Positions 17,425 through 27,188 are shown, counted from the first letter of the stretch. The stretch is DNA of 64,000 nucleotides from Dysgonomonas sp. UBA7710 (GCF_002482385.1 NZ_DLFW01000039.1:6528-70527); one strand, 5' to 3'. Made by a program: numbers and translations. Notes: generated by a model from the sequence alone, not told the origin.

Positions 17425-19572
17425 ATGAGTAAGAACAAAGCTCCGCACAAAACCGATAAGAGAAAATCAAAAGCAGATATAGTAAACAGCGTCGTAAATT
17501 TTTTCAATAGAAACTCAACGGAGTTTTTCAGCCCGAAGCAAATTACAGAAAAGCTGGGATTCAAAAAACCTGCTGAAAAACAATTAATCACCAACATACT
17601 TTACAACCTGCTCGAAGATGACTTCATTGTAGAACCTGTACGTGGAAAATATAAATCGAACAATCGCGGTCTTTTTCTCGAAGGTACATTCGAAAGAAGG
17701 AGTAACGGAAAAAACTTTTTCAAACCGGATGACGAAAGCAGTAATATCTTTATAGCCGAACGCAACTCGGCACATGCCATGAACGGTGACCGTGTAAAGA
17801 TACAAATGCTGGCCAAACGCAAAGGACGTGATGCTGAAGGTGAAGTTCTGGAAATACTCGAACGCAAACAAACAACTTTCGTTGGTACACTGGATGTACA
17901 GAAACAATTTGCTTTCCTTGTGATGGACAGCAAAATACTGGCTAACGATATTTTTATACCTAAAGACAATCTGAAGGGAGGAAAAGACGGGGACAAAGCT
18001 TTGGTAGAAATAGTGGAGTGGCCCCAGAAAGCAAAGAACCCGATAGGGAAAGTATTGGACATACTGGGACAGGCCGGAGAAAACAATACGGAAATGAATG
18101 CCATTTTAGCCGAATTTGGCCTGCCATATAAATACCCGGAAAAGATAGAGGCTTTTGCCAACAAAATACCGGATGAAATCACTCCGGAAGAAATCGCGAA
18201 ACGTGAAGATTTCAGGAATACACTCACATTTACAATAGATCCGCGCGATGCGAAAGACTTCGATGACGCTCTCTCTATCAAACAGATAAAAAATGGCCGT
18301 TGGGAAGTCGGAGTGCACATTGCCGATGTGACGCACTATGTGCAGGAAGGCGACATTATAGACAAAGAAGGCGAAAGCCGGGCCACATCTATTTACCTGG
18401 TCGACAGAACTATTCCGATGCTTCCTGAGCGGCTCAGCAACGGACTGTGTTCGCTTCGTCCGCATGAAGACAAGCTATGTTATTCCGCTATATTTGAACT
18501 AGACGACGATGCGAATATAAAGAAGAGCAGGATTGCCCGCACAGTCATACATTCCGACAGACGCTTCACATATGAAGAAGCGCAGGATATTATCGAAACC
18601 GGTGAAGGCGACTACAAAGATGAAATGTTGAAACTTAACGACCTTGCTAAAAAGTTACGGGCAAAACGTTTCGATAACGGAGCAATCGCGTTCGACCGCC
18701 ATGAAGTCAGATTTGAAATAGACGAAAAAGGAAAGCCAATCAGCGTATATTTTAAATATGCCAAAGATTCGAATAAGCTGATCGAGGAATTCATGCTTCT
18801 GGCCAACCGTACCGTTGCCGAATTCATCGGGAATGTACCGAAGAATAAGAATGCAAAAACATTTGTTTACCGTATCCACGACCTGCCGAATGCAGAGAAG
18901 ATGGAAAACCTTTCTGAATTTATCCGCCGGTTTGGATATAAAATAAAGGTGGACGGATCGAAAACGAATGTATCAAAATCCATCAATCACCTGTTGGACG
19001 AGGTAAGCGGCAAACCGGAAGAGAATCTGATCTCTACCATTGCCATACGCGCCATGGCCAAAGCAATATATTCTACGGTAAACATCGGACATTACGGGCT
19101 GGCATTTGAGTATTACACTCACTTTACGTCCCCTATCCGCCGTTATCCCGACATGATGGTTCACCGTTTGCTGACCCGCTATATGGATGGTGGACGCAGT
19201 GTGAGCAAACAACTTTATGAAAGCAAATGCGAACATAGTTCGGAAATGGAACAACTGGCCGCAAATGCCGAAAGAGCATCTATAAAATACAAACAGGTAG
19301 AATATATGTCCGACAAACTGGGACAGGTGTTTGACGCTGTTATTTCAGGGATTACAGAATGGGGGCTATATGCCGAAATCAATGAGAATAAATGTGAGGG
19401 AATGATTCCTATCCGCGATCTGGATGATGATTTCTACGAATTTGACGAAAAGAATTATTGTTTACGCGGACGCCGCAACAAGCGAACCTACAGCTTGGGC
19501 GACCCTCTGAAAATAAAAGTGGCCCGGGCAAATCTTGAACGTAAACAACTGGATTTTGCCTTAGTAGAGTAA
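17425..19572 (+). CDS. rnr: Ribonuclease R
   Basis: 715 residues. After a lysine-rich start and a winged-helix region come cold-shock domains, then the RNB exonuclease domain with its catalytic aspartate cluster DPRDAKDFDDALSI near residue 275 and the conserved TSPIRRYPDMMVHRLL segment. A C-terminal S1 domain begins near VFDAVISGITEWGLYAEI. RNase R is a processive 3'-to-5' exoribonuclease that degrades structured RNA and helps rRNA and tRNA quality control. Length is typical for Bacteroidota. A strong terminator follows. Confidence 0.97.
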   Translation: MSKNKAPHKTDKRKSKADIVNSVVNFFNRNSTEFFSPKQITEKLGFKKPAEKQLITNILYNLLEDDFIVEPVRGKYKSNNRGLFLEGTFERRSNGKNFFKPDDESSNIFIAERNSAHAMNGDRVKIQMLAKRKGRDAEGEVLEILERKQTTFVGTLDVQKQFAFLVMDSKILANDIFIPKDNLKGGKDGDKALVEIVEWPQKAKNPIGKVLDILGQAGENNTEMNAILAEFGLPYKYPEKIEAFANKIPDEITPEEIAKREDFRNTLTFTIDPRDAKDFDDALSIKQIKNGRWEVGVHIADVTHYVQEGDIIDKEGESRATSIYLVDRTIPMLPERLSNGLCSLRPHEDKLCYSAIFELDDDANIKKSRIARTVIHSDRRFTYEEAQDIIETGEGDYKDEMLKLNDLAKKLRAKRFDNGAIAFDRHEVRFEIDEKGKPISVYFKYAKDSNKLIEEFMLLANRTVAEFIGNVPKNKNAKTFVYRIHDLPNAEKMENLSEFIRRFGYKIKVDGSKTNVSKSINHLLDEVSGKPEENLISTIAIRAMAKAIYSTVNIGHYGLAFEYYTHFTSPIRRYPDMMVHRLLTRYMDGGRSVSKQLYESKCEHSSEMEQLAANAERASIKYKQVEYMSDKLGQVFDAVISGITEWGLYAEINENKCEGMIPIRDLDDDFYEFDEKNYCLRGRRNKRTYSLGDPLKIKVARANLERKQLDFALVE

Positions 19573-19578
19573 ATACAT

Positions 19579-19621
19579 AAAGCAGCACGCCATTTTGATG
19601 TTAAAACCGGCGTGCTGCTTT
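19579..19621 (+). terminator. Terminator after rnr
   Basis: A perfect 13-base stem AAAGCAGCACGCC/GGCGTGCTGCTTT (19579-19591 with 19609-19621) with a 17-base loop, starting 7 bases after the stop codon. Confidence 0.75.
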
Positions 19622-19694
19622 GCAGAAATACTTAAAATGGCTATTTTCGTAATCTGCATACCGTTAACATTATTTCTAACAGATACATAAGAAA

Positions 19695-20864
19695 ATGACA
19701 CAAAAACCCTCAGGAAGACTATTGTCTCTCGATGTACTCCGTGGCATCACAATCGCCGGAATGATAATGGTAAACAATTCCGGTTCAGGAGAGTACACCT
19801 ATGCCCCGCTAAAACACGTTGCATGGGACGGACTAACCCCTACCGACCTCGTATTTCCGTTCTTTATGTTCATCATGGGAATATCCACTTATATTTCCCT
19901 GCGGAAATTTAATTTTGAGTTTAATACTCCGACACTTCTCAAGATCCTCAAACGTACCATTGTCATATTCTTAATCGGGCTGGGACTTTCATGGCTCGGA
20001 TTATCATTCCGTACATACCATATGCTGGAACCGGATAATCTCGGGTTCTGGGAACGCTTCTTCAGGGCAATAACAGACTTTGGGCACCTCCGTACGCTAG
20101 GGGTTATGCAACGGTTGGCCTTGACTTACGGTGCTGCATCCATTGTAGCTATTACTGTAAAGCATAAATACATCCCGTATATAATCGGTACAACATTGAT
20201 CGTCTACTTCCTGCTTCTTCTATTTGGAAACGGGTTCGAGAAAAGTGAAGACAGCATTGTATCCATAGTAGACCGGGTTATATTGGGCGTAAATCATATG
20301 TACAAAGATTCGGGACTGGCTATAGACCCCGAAGGGCTGTTAAGCACCATACCGGCCATAGCTCATGTCCTTATAGGATTCTGTTGCGGTGCGCTTATTA
20401 TGAATACCAAAGACAATGATAAGCGGATATCACAATTGTTTATTGTTGGCACAATACTCACTTTTGCCGGATTTCTGCTCAGTTACGGATGCCCTATCAA
20501 CAAGAAGATATGGACACCTACATTTGTCTTGGCTACATGTGGTCTGGCCTCTCTGCTTCTTGCTTTATTGATATGGATAATCGACATAAAAGGGCATAGA
20601 AAATGGAGTGTATTCTTCGAATCGTTCGGGGTTAACCCTCTCTTTATCTATGTTATGGCCGGAGTACTGGGCACATTGGCCTATCAGGCGGTATTTCCTT
20701 ACAACGGAGAATATATATCGGCGAAAGGGTATATATATTCCGTTCTGCTCCAACCATATCTGGGTGACTATTTCGGCGCATTGATATATGCTCTCATTTT
20801 TGTAGGCATTTGCTGGATTGTAGGAAACATTCTTTACAAGAAAAATATTTATATAAAAATATAA
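19695..20864 (+). CDS. HGSNAT/NagX-like membrane acyltransferase (DUF5009 type)
   Basis: 389 residues with about ten membrane segments. The N-terminal signature SLDVLRGITIAGMIMVNNSG and LTPTDLVFPFFMFIMGISTY are those of the heparan-alpha-glucosaminide N-acetyltransferase-like family, which includes bacterial NagX proteins. Later matches include LGVMQRLALTYG and FFESFGVNPLFIYVMAGVLG. Members are thought to transfer acetyl groups across the membrane to amino sugars or glycans; no substrate is shown here. It stands alone after a terminator and before the AIM24 gene. Confidence 0.85.
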   Translation: MTQKPSGRLLSLDVLRGITIAGMIMVNNSGSGEYTYAPLKHVAWDGLTPTDLVFPFFMFIMGISTYISLRKFNFEFNTPTLLKILKRTIVIFLIGLGLSWLGLSFRTYHMLEPDNLGFWERFFRAITDFGHLRTLGVMQRLALTYGAASIVAITVKHKYIPYIIGTTLIVYFLLLLFGNGFEKSEDSIVSIVDRVILGVNHMYKDSGLAIDPEGLLSTIPAIAHVLIGFCCGALIMNTKDNDKRISQLFIVGTILTFAGFLLSYGCPINKKIWTPTFVLATCGLASLLLALLIWIIDIKGHRKWSVFFESFGVNPLFIYVMAGVLGTLAYQAVFPYNGEYISAKGYIYSVLLQPYLGDYFGALIYALIFVGICWIVGNILYKKNIYIKI

Positions 20865-21003
20865 TTGTGATATTTTTCAAAAAGAAACTTAGCTAACAGA
20901 TAGTATTATTTTCATGTTTAGGATAATTTCTCTATTTTTAGAGTTTTTAATAAGTCCCGGCTAAGGAGGACTATTAGTATATTAATTTTTAAAACTTTAC
21001 ACT

Positions 21004-21696
21004 ATGAACAAGTATTCGATTAAGGCTTTCATTGAAGAAACAGCACAAGACGAGTCAAAAAATGACTTTTTCCAATTAGAAAGTCCATATATGCTCGAAC
21101 TTAATATCAACAACCAGACTGTAATGTTGAAAAAAGGAGCAATGGTAGCTTATACCGGAAACGTGAAATTTGAAAGAGAAGGTATGCTGAGCAAGGGCAT
21201 CGGTAACCTCCTTAAAAAAACCATGTCGGGAGAAGGTACCACAATGATGAAAACAACAGGTACAGGACGCGTCTATGCAGCCGACGTAGAGAAAAGAGTG
21301 CGTATCTTGTATCTGGAAAATGAATCTATTAACGTGAACGGCAACGATATCCTTGCACATGAAGAAGGAGTTAAATCGGAAGTGAAAATGATGAAAAGTG
21401 TTGCCGGTATCATGGGTGGGGGCTTATTCCAGGCACGTCTGAGCGGAACCGGACATATTGCCATCACAACTCACGGCAACCCGATGACACTGATCGTTAA
21501 ACCGGGGCAACCTGTCTTTACAGACCCTAATGCAACAGTTGCATGGTCGGGTAATCTCGCTCCTCAGATGAAGACTGACATTTCTCTTAAAACATTTATC
21601 GGACGTGGTAGCGGCGAAAGTTTCCAGATGATGTTCGAAGGTGATGGATGGGTAATTATCCAACCATGTGAAGAAGTATATGGAGCTTCACAGTAA
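21004..21696 (+). CDS. AIM24 family protein
   Basis: 230 residues, soluble, rich in beta strands and glycine, with no signal peptide. The pattern LNINNQTVMLKKGAMVAYTG, the long middle LSGTGHIAITTHGNP and the closing GRGSGESFQMMFEGDGWVIIQP match the AIM24 (PF01987) family, which has a double-stranded beta-helix fold. Bacterial members have no firmly assigned function. The gene is monocistronic as far as can be seen. Confidence 0.88.
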   Translation: MNKYSIKAFIEETAQDESKNDFFQLESPYMLELNINNQTVMLKKGAMVAYTGNVKFEREGMLSKGIGNLLKKTMSGEGTTMMKTTGTGRVYAADVEKRVRILYLENESINVNGNDILAHEEGVKSEVKMMKSVAGIMGGGLFQARLSGTGHIAITTHGNPMTLIVKPGQPVFTDPNATVAWSGNLAPQMKTDISLKTFIGRGSGESFQMMFEGDGWVIIQPCEEVYGASQ

Positions 21697-21804
21697 GTAT
21701 TCATTCACGTAGTTATAAGAACGGGAGAACGATAGTTTTTCCGTTTTTCATTTTTTAGATATTTAAAATATCTCCATTATGATAGACAATTAACTGATTT
21801 ATGC

Positions 21805-21812
21805 TACTTTTG
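21805..21812 (+). promoter_or_regulatory. Candidate -7 box for hpt
   Basis: TACTTTTG, 33 bases before the hpt start; the -33 region is weak. Confidence 0.45.
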
Positions 21813-21844
21813 CACTTTAATAACAATTTAGAGTAAAATCATCT

Positions 21845-22384
21845 ATGAAAACGGTGACTATTAAGGATAAAGAATTTGATCTTTTTCTCACGGAAGAAGT
21901 TATAGAAAAAGCGATTGACAATGTAGCTGCCAGATTGAATAAAGATTTGGCCGGCAAAGACCCTTTATTCATTTGCGTGCTAAACGGTTCGTTTATGTAC
22001 GCCTCTGAATTGATGAAGCGTGTATCTATTCCTTGTGAAGTATCTTTTGTAAAGATGTCGTCTTATAAAGGAACTTCTTCGACAGGGAAAATAAAAGAAA
22101 TATACGGGCTGGAAGAAGATATTAAAGGCCGTACAGTTGTCATTGTGGAAGATATAGTAGATACAGGTTATACAATGTCATTAATGCTGGAACAATTGGT
22201 TTGCGACGAACCGGAAGAAATACTGGTAACCACACTTTTGCTCAAACCCGATGCTTTGAAGCACGATATCAAACTGGACTATGTAGCATTGGAGATACCA
22301 AGTGATTTTATTGTTGGTTTCGGTCTCGATTATGACGGATACGGACGTAATCTTCCCGATATATATAAAATAAAGAACTCTTAA
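21845..22384 (+). CDS. hpt: Hypoxanthine phosphoribosyltransferase
   Basis: 179 residues. The PRPP-binding motif is VIVEDIVDTGYTMSL; the N-terminal lid region has CVLNGSFMYASELMKRV and the flexible-loop part KMSSYKGTSSTGKI. The C-terminus has the base-binding part DFIVGFGLDYDGYGRNLPDIY. It salvages hypoxanthine (and usually guanine) to IMP or GMP. It sits 69 bases before adk, another purine nucleotide gene, a common pairing in Bacteroidota. Confidence 0.96.
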   Translation: MKTVTIKDKEFDLFLTEEVIEKAIDNVAARLNKDLAGKDPLFICVLNGSFMYASELMKRVSIPCEVSFVKMSSYKGTSSTGKIKEIYGLEEDIKGRTVVIVEDIVDTGYTMSLMLEQLVCDEPEEILVTTLLLKPDALKHDIKLDYVALEIPSDFIVGFGLDYDGYGRNLPDIYKIKNS

Positions 22385-22453
22385 ATATAAATCTTACAGG
22401 TCTTACTCTTACAATCGTATAAGTCGTAGCCTGTAACATGTAACTTAATTAAT

Positions 22454-23026
22454 ATGTTGAATATTATAATTTTTGGAGCGCCGGGTTCAGGAAAAGGTAC
22501 TCAAAGCGAGAACCTCATCAAGAAATATAATCTGGCACACATCTCTACGGGCGATGTTTTACGCGCCGAAATGAAGAACGGTACAGAACTGGGTAAGTTG
22601 GCAGAAGGTTACATTTCGAAGGGGCAACTTGTACCCGACGATGTAGTTATCGGTATGCTGGCAAATGTGCTGGATAGTAAAAAAGATGCTTCCGGAGTTA
22701 TTTTCGATGGTTTCCCCCGTACCATTGCTCAAGGCGAAGCTTTGGAAAAGATGCTGAAAGAAAGGGGACAGGATGTGTCTGTTGTCGTTAGCCTCGAAGT
22801 GGACGAACCGGAACTGATAGACCGCCTCATCAAACGCGGACAACAATCAGGGCGCTCAGACGATAATCTGGAAACAATCAAATCCCGTCTCGACGTTTAT
22901 AAAAATCAGACATCCCCGTTAAAAGAACATTATAAAAACACAGGTAAACTTGCATCTATAAAGGGTGTAGGCACTGTGGAAGAAATCTTCGGTCTTATAG
23001 CTGAGGCTGTAGACAGAGTGAAATGA
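22454..23026 (+). CDS. adk: Adenylate kinase
   Basis: 190 residues, the short form without a zinc LID. The P-loop is FGAPGSGKGTQ, the AMP site includes HISTGDVLRAEM, and FDGFPRTIAQGEAL is the NMP-domain signature; the LID arginines are in RLIKRGQQSGRSDDN. It interconverts AMP, ADP and ATP. The gene is followed by a terminator and then obg, with hpt immediately upstream. Confidence 0.97.
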   Translation: MLNIIIFGAPGSGKGTQSENLIKKYNLAHISTGDVLRAEMKNGTELGKLAEGYISKGQLVPDDVVIGMLANVLDSKKDASGVIFDGFPRTIAQGEALEKMLKERGQDVSVVVSLEVDEPELIDRLIKRGQQSGRSDDNLETIKSRLDVYKNQTSPLKEHYKNTGKLASIKGVGTVEEIFGLIAEAVDRVK

Positions 23027-23040
23027 TATTCTCCAATATA

Positions 23041-23076
23041 AAAGGAAGTTATAGGAACTATCTTATAACTTCCTTT
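23041..23076 (+). terminator. Terminator after adk
   Basis: A 13-base perfect stem AAAGGAAGTTATA/TATAACTTCCTTT with a 10-base loop, 14 bases after the adk stop. Confidence 0.65.
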
Positions 23077-23132
23077 GTTATCTAAATACAAATCAATAGT
23101 TTCCCTTACAAGCAGGAGACAACCAAAACAAT

Positions 23133-24293
23133 ATGGCAGATTCAAATTTTATAGATTACGTCAAAATTTATTGCCGTTCGGGCAAAGGTGGTAGAGGATC
23201 GACTCACTTCCGTCGTGAAAAATACATACCTAAGGGTGGTCCTGACGGTGGTGATGGTGGCGACGGTGGCCATGTGATATTGCGGGGCAACCGGAACTTA
23301 TGGACATTGCTCCATCTGAAGTTTCAACGCCATATTCTTGCAGGACACGGTGAAAGTGGTTCCGGCAGGTTAAGTTCCGGCAAAAAAGGCGAAACCAAGA
23401 TAATCGATGTCCCTTGCGGAACAGTGGCTTATGATGCCGAAACGGGAGAATATCTATGTGATGTAACCGAAGATGGCCAGGAGGTTATCATGCTGAGAGG
23501 GGGTAAGGGCGGCCGTGGAAACAATCACTTCAAAACCCCTACCAATCAGGCGCCACGATATGCTCAACCGGGAGAACCATATCAGGAACGCAGAGTGATA
23601 TTAGAGCTCAAAGTATTGGCTGATGTGGGACTGGTCGGATTCCCGAATGCGGGTAAATCTACTTTGCTTTCGGTAATGACTGCTGCAAAGCCTAAAATAG
23701 CTAATTATCCGTTTACTACGCTGGAACCGAAGATAGGAATTGTCAGTTACCGTGACTACAAATCGTTTGTAATGGCCGATATTCCCGGTATTATAGAGGG
23801 AGCAAGTGAGGGGAAAGGCTTGGGACTTCGCTTCCTGCGCCATATCGAGCGAAATTCATTATTATTGTTTATTATAGCTGCCGACGCGGACGACATTCAT
23901 CAGGAATACAGGATTCTGCTCAACGAACTGGCTCAGTTCAACCCCGAATTACTTGATAAACGGCGGGTATTGGCCATATCTAAATCCGACATGCTGGACG
24001 AAGAACTGATGGAAGCTCTGGAAGCCGATCTTCCGGAGATACCTCATATCTTTATTTCATCCATTACAGGGTATAACATCATGCAACTGAAAGACCTGCT
24101 TTGGAGAGAACTGAATGCTGACGGAGAATATCAGAAATCATTCAATATAACACATCGCAATTTGGATATAAAGACGGTAGAATTTGATGAAGAAGACGAC
24201 TCTATACCGGAAGATGATTACGAGGAAGAAGACTGGGATGAAGAAGATGAAGTGGATGGATTTTTCTACGAGGAGGAGGATGAAACAGAATAA
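23133..24293 (+). CDS. obg: GTPase Obg
   Basis: 386 residues. The N-terminal glycine-rich Obg fold has RREKYIPKGGPDGGDGGDGG; the GTPase domain has GFPNAGKST (G1) and DIPGIIEGASEGKGLG (G3). The NKxD-like G4 appears as SKSD (lAISKSDML). The C-terminus is a very acidic tail typical of several Bacteroidota Obg proteins. Obg binds ribosomal large-subunit precursors and links growth to ppGpp. A bidirectional terminator separates it from the convergent gene. Confidence 0.96.
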   Translation: MADSNFIDYVKIYCRSGKGGRGSTHFRREKYIPKGGPDGGDGGDGGHVILRGNRNLWTLLHLKFQRHILAGHGESGSGRLSSGKKGETKIIDVPCGTVAYDAETGEYLCDVTEDGQEVIMLRGGKGGRGNNHFKTPTNQAPRYAQPGEPYQERRVILELKVLADVGLVGFPNAGKSTLLSVMTAAKPKIANYPFTTLEPKIGIVSYRDYKSFVMADIPGIIEGASEGKGLGLRFLRHIERNSLLLFIIAADADDIHQEYRILLNELAQFNPELLDKRRVLAISKSDMLDEELMEALEADLPEIPHIFISSITGYNIMQLKDLLWRELNADGEYQKSFNITHRNLDIKTVEFDEEDDSIPEDDYEEEDWDEEDEVDGFFYEEEDETE

Positions 24294-24330
24294 GGGTACA
24301 GACTTTTGATCCGTCTGTCTTATGATAAAA

Positions 24331-24362
24331 TAAGGCCTGCCGAAAACATTCGGCAGGCCTTA
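24331..24362. terminator. Bidirectional terminator after obg
   Basis: A perfect 14-base stem TAAGGCCTGCCGAA/TTCGGCAGGCCTTA (24331-24344 with 24349-24362) with a 4-base loop, flanked by A-rich and T-rich sequence, between convergent genes. Confidence 0.75.
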
Positions 24363-24377
24363 ACTTTTACTTCATTA

Positions 24378-24917
24378 TCAGGAAAAAGCGTTTTTTGCAG
24401 ACTTTTTTTCTCTTTTCAACGATTCTTTCTGCGATTTATAGGTATCTTTCAAAGACTCTAATCTTGCTTTTTTCTCTGACTTACTCAAATTGTCATTATC
24501 TTCTATGGCGTCCTTTTCTGATTCATAACGTTTTTTGAGCGCCTCCAGTTTCTGCTCATAAGTATCTCCGATAATATCTTTCAGACCGCCTTTTTCTGAC
24601 ATTTTCCCATACTTTTTCTCAAATGTATTAATCTGGTTTTTAGTTAATATTTTCTCTATATCCGATTTATGCTTTAGGGCCAAAGCACGTTTACGCTGCC
24701 CTTTCTCATAACCTGAAATGGTTCTGTCCCGGCCAATTGCCTGAAACTGTTTTTTTACATCTCTCTTCAAATCCTTGATTTGCGCGGTTTGTTTAGATGA
24801 AAGCTGCAAATCTTTATAGACCTCTATATTGTTATAATATAAAGATTCATCTTCTGTTTGTGCATATGTCACAGATGAAGAGGCAAGAATAAATAATAAT
24901 AACAAAATCTTTTTCAT
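24378..24917 (-). CDS. Periplasmic helical protein of unknown function (Spy/LTXXQ-like by appearance)
   Basis: 179 residues from ATG at 24917; the longer frame to 25016 lacks signal-peptide logic and is rejected. A clear signal peptide, MKKILLLLFILASSSVTYAQ, is followed by an all-helical, highly charged protein with DLQLSSKQTAQIKDLKRDVK and a lysine/glutamate-rich coiled-coil tail. The layout resembles small periplasmic chaperone-like proteins, but this is only a resemblance. It is convergent with obg. Confidence 0.65.
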   Translation of the reverse strand: MKKILLLLFILASSSVTYAQTEDESLYYNNIEVYKDLQLSSKQTAQIKDLKRDVKKQFQAIGRDRTISGYEKGQRKRALALKHKSDIEKILTKNQINTFEKKYGKMSEKGGLKDIIGDTYEQKLEALKKRYESEKDAIEDNDNLSKSEKKARLESLKDTYKSQKESLKREKKSAKNAFS

Positions 24918-25057
24918 AACTTTATGTAGTTTAATAAATTCATTATAAACAAATAAAAGAAGGTATTTAGTAGAACATTGTTTAGATATAACTGGCTGTT
25001 GTTCTTTTAGATACAAAAAAATAATAGGTCTGCGACCTTAAAAGAAAGCATTTAACC

Positions 25058-25867
25058 ATGGAATATTTCTCTTTAAATAATATCGGACTCTTTCGTTTCT
25101 CTATATTTCCCAACTCTAATCTGTTTCATTTTTCGTCCAGCATAAAAGGTGGGGTTAGTACGGGCGAATATAGCTCTCTTAATCTTAGTCTGTATTCAGG
25201 AGACAATCCTGACCATGTGAAAGAAAACAGAGAACGTATTGCAAATGTAACAGGCATTTCTGTAGAAAATCTGTATATCCCCTATCAAACCCATGATGAC
25301 AGAACATTCATTGTAGACGAACAATTTTTAAATCTTAGCGATGAGGAAAAAGAAAAAAAGTTACATGGTATCGATGCCCTTATCACTGACCGGAAAAATA
25401 TATGCATAGGAGTTACTACTGCCGACTGTGTACCGGTGTTGATATACGACCCGCACAAAGAAGTATTGGCAGCTATCCATGCCGGATGGAGAGGTACTGT
25501 TGCGCGGATTGCGGAAAAGACTGTGATAAGGATGACTGAATATTTTGGTTGCAATCCCAGAGATCTGCTTGCCGGGATAGCTCCATGTATATCGCAGGAG
25601 CGCTTCGATGTGGGCGAAGAAGTAGTAGAAACCTTTCAGGAAGCAGGTTTTCAAATTGAGGATATTGGTTATCGGAACACCGAAACCGGGAAAATGCATC
25701 TGAATCTGCAACAGGCAAACAAACTTATTTTAAATGATGCAGGCATACCGGTTCAGAATATTGAAATTGCAAATCTCTGTACCTATTCGAATCCTCAGCT
25801 ATTTTTTTCTGCGCGGCGTCAGACTATTCATTCAGGACGAATGGTTACAGGTGGTATATTAAGATAA
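25058..25867 (+). CDS. pgeF: Peptidoglycan editing factor PgeF (laccase-domain family)
   Basis: 269 residues. The DUF152 core is present: TTADCVPVLIYDPHKEVLAAIHAGWRGTVARI, with conserved Cys and His of the zinc/copper-like active site, and GIAPCISQERFDVGEEVVE near the C-terminus. An early conserved His lies in YIPYQTHDDRTF. The family removes wrongly inserted amino acids from peptidoglycan precursors (PgeF) and was earlier called laccase or YfiH. It lies 47 bases before the agmatine deiminase gene, which may have its own promoter. Confidence 0.9.
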   Translation: MEYFSLNNIGLFRFSIFPNSNLFHFSSSIKGGVSTGEYSSLNLSLYSGDNPDHVKENRERIANVTGISVENLYIPYQTHDDRTFIVDEQFLNLSDEEKEKKLHGIDALITDRKNICIGVTTADCVPVLIYDPHKEVLAAIHAGWRGTVARIAEKTVIRMTEYFGCNPRDLLAGIAPCISQERFDVGEEVVETFQEAGFQIEDIGYRNTETGKMHLNLQQANKLILNDAGIPVQNIEIANLCTYSNPQLFFSARRQTIHSGRMVTGGILR

Positions 25868-25874
25868 TTATTTT

Positions 25875-25882
25875 GTATTTTT
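25875..25882 (+). promoter_or_regulatory. Candidate -7 box for aguA
   Basis: TATTTTTG, 33 bases before the aguA start. A -33 partner is not clear. Confidence 0.35.
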
Positions 25883-25914
25883 GCTATCTGATAAACATTT
25901 TAGAATAAAAACGA

Positions 25915-26952
25915 ATGGCTCACCCTATACTTTTACCTCCCGAATGGTATCCCCAAAGCGCCATACAACTCACATGGCCTCATATTGGCACCGACTGGGA
26001 ATATATGATCGAAGATGTAACCGCCTGTTATGTAAACATAGCATATGAAATACTAAAGAGGCAAAAACTTGTCATTGTATGCTATAGTGCCGAGAGTGTA
26101 AAGTTTGAGATGAGAGAGCACAAAGAATTATTTGACAATCTCACTTTGGTTGAATTACCTGCAAACGATACCTGGGCGCGTGACCATAGCGGCATATCGG
26201 TTATTAAGGATGGTAAAAAATATGTATATGATTTTACGTTCAACGGATGGGGATTGAAATTTGCATCTAATTTCGATAATCAGATAACCAGAGGATTATT
26301 TTCAAAAAAGATATTTGCTTCCGGTGTAGAACTGATAAACAAAAAAGATTTTGTACTCGAAGGCGGAGCAATAGAATCGGACGGAAAAGGAACTCTGCTC
26401 ACCACATCCGAATGTCTATTATCTCCCAATAGAAATTCATACCTTTCGAAAGAAGAAATAGAAGAATACTTGAAAGAAGGATTTGGCTTCAACAGAGTAT
26501 TATGGCTCGATCATGGCTATTTTGCCGGGGATGATACGGATAGCCACATCGATACACTCGCCCGTTTTTGTGATGAGCATACAATAGCCTATGTAAAATG
26601 TGAGGATACATCGGACGAACATTATGACGCCCTTGCTAAAATGGAAAAGCAACTGGAAACATTTACCGATTATCTGGGAAACCCATATAAACTGATTACT
26701 TTACCTATGGCAAAACCTGCATATGACGAGGATAATCAAAGATTACCCGCAACATATGCCAATTTCCTTATTATGAACAATGTGGTATTGCTACCGTTCT
26801 ATAACGATAAGGAAAGGGACGGAGAAGCCCGGAAGCAATTGCAAAAGGCTTTTCCGGCAAGAGAGATTATTGGTGTGGATTGCTCGCCGCTGATAAGACA
26901 GCATGGTTCTCTACATTGCATTACAATGCAGTATCCCGAAGGTTTTATCTAA
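25915..26952 (+). CDS. aguA: Agmatine deiminase
   Basis: 345 residues of the porphyromonas-type peptidylarginine deiminase fold. The start has PPEWYPQSAIQLTWPH; substrate and catalytic residues are in NDTWARDHSG, LEGGAIESDGKGT and the late HGSLHCITMQYP, where the cysteine is the nucleophile. It converts agmatine to N-carbamoylputrescine. It is followed, 11 bases later, by a small gene and then by N-carbamoylputrescine amidase, giving the two-step route from agmatine to putrescine and on to spermidine. Confidence 0.93.
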   Translation: MAHPILLPPEWYPQSAIQLTWPHIGTDWEYMIEDVTACYVNIAYEILKRQKLVIVCYSAESVKFEMREHKELFDNLTLVELPANDTWARDHSGISVIKDGKKYVYDFTFNGWGLKFASNFDNQITRGLFSKKIFASGVELINKKDFVLEGGAIESDGKGTLLTTSECLLSPNRNSYLSKEEIEEYLKEGFGFNRVLWLDHGYFAGDDTDSHIDTLARFCDEHTIAYVKCEDTSDEHYDALAKMEKQLETFTDYLGNPYKLITLPMAKPAYDEDNQRLPATYANFLIMNNVVLLPFYNDKERDGEARKQLQKAFPAREIIGVDCSPLIRQHGSLHCITMQYPEGFI

Positions 26953-26963
26953 ATACTATTCAG

Positions 26964-27188
26964 ATGAAAGATCAGAAAGCATTATTGTTCAGATGCATAA
27001 AGAATGATGTTCCTGCAATGGTATTTTCGGGGAATGATATACTGTTCCTCCCTCTACTGAAAAAATATTACGAAGATGCAAAACAAGCCGGATGCACACA
27101 GGAATTTCTGGACGATATACAACTGCGAATAGAAGAATTCGGGAAACATATAGAGATGTCGCCTGATACAATTAAATTGCCGGATTGA
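26964..27188 (+). CDS. Small conserved-looking protein between aguA and aguB
   Basis: 74 residues from ATG at 26964; the longer frame starting inside aguA is rejected. No signal peptide or membrane segment. The sequence is mixed helical: KALLFRCIKNDVPAMVFSGN, then YYEDAKQAGCTQEFLDDIQL and a C-terminal MSPDTIKLPD. It lies 11 bases after aguA and 83 before aguB, inside the apparent polyamine unit, so translation is likely. I do not recognise the family, and no function should be assigned. Confidence 0.65.
   Translation: MKDQKALLFRCIKNDVPAMVFSGNDILFLPLLKKYYEDAKQAGCTQEFLDDIQLRIEEFGKHIEMSPDTIKLPD

Noticed and set aside
17601..18320. Minus-strand frame of 239 residues inside rnr
   Set aside because: Antisense shadow of RNase R with serine/arginine-rich, non-protein-like composition.
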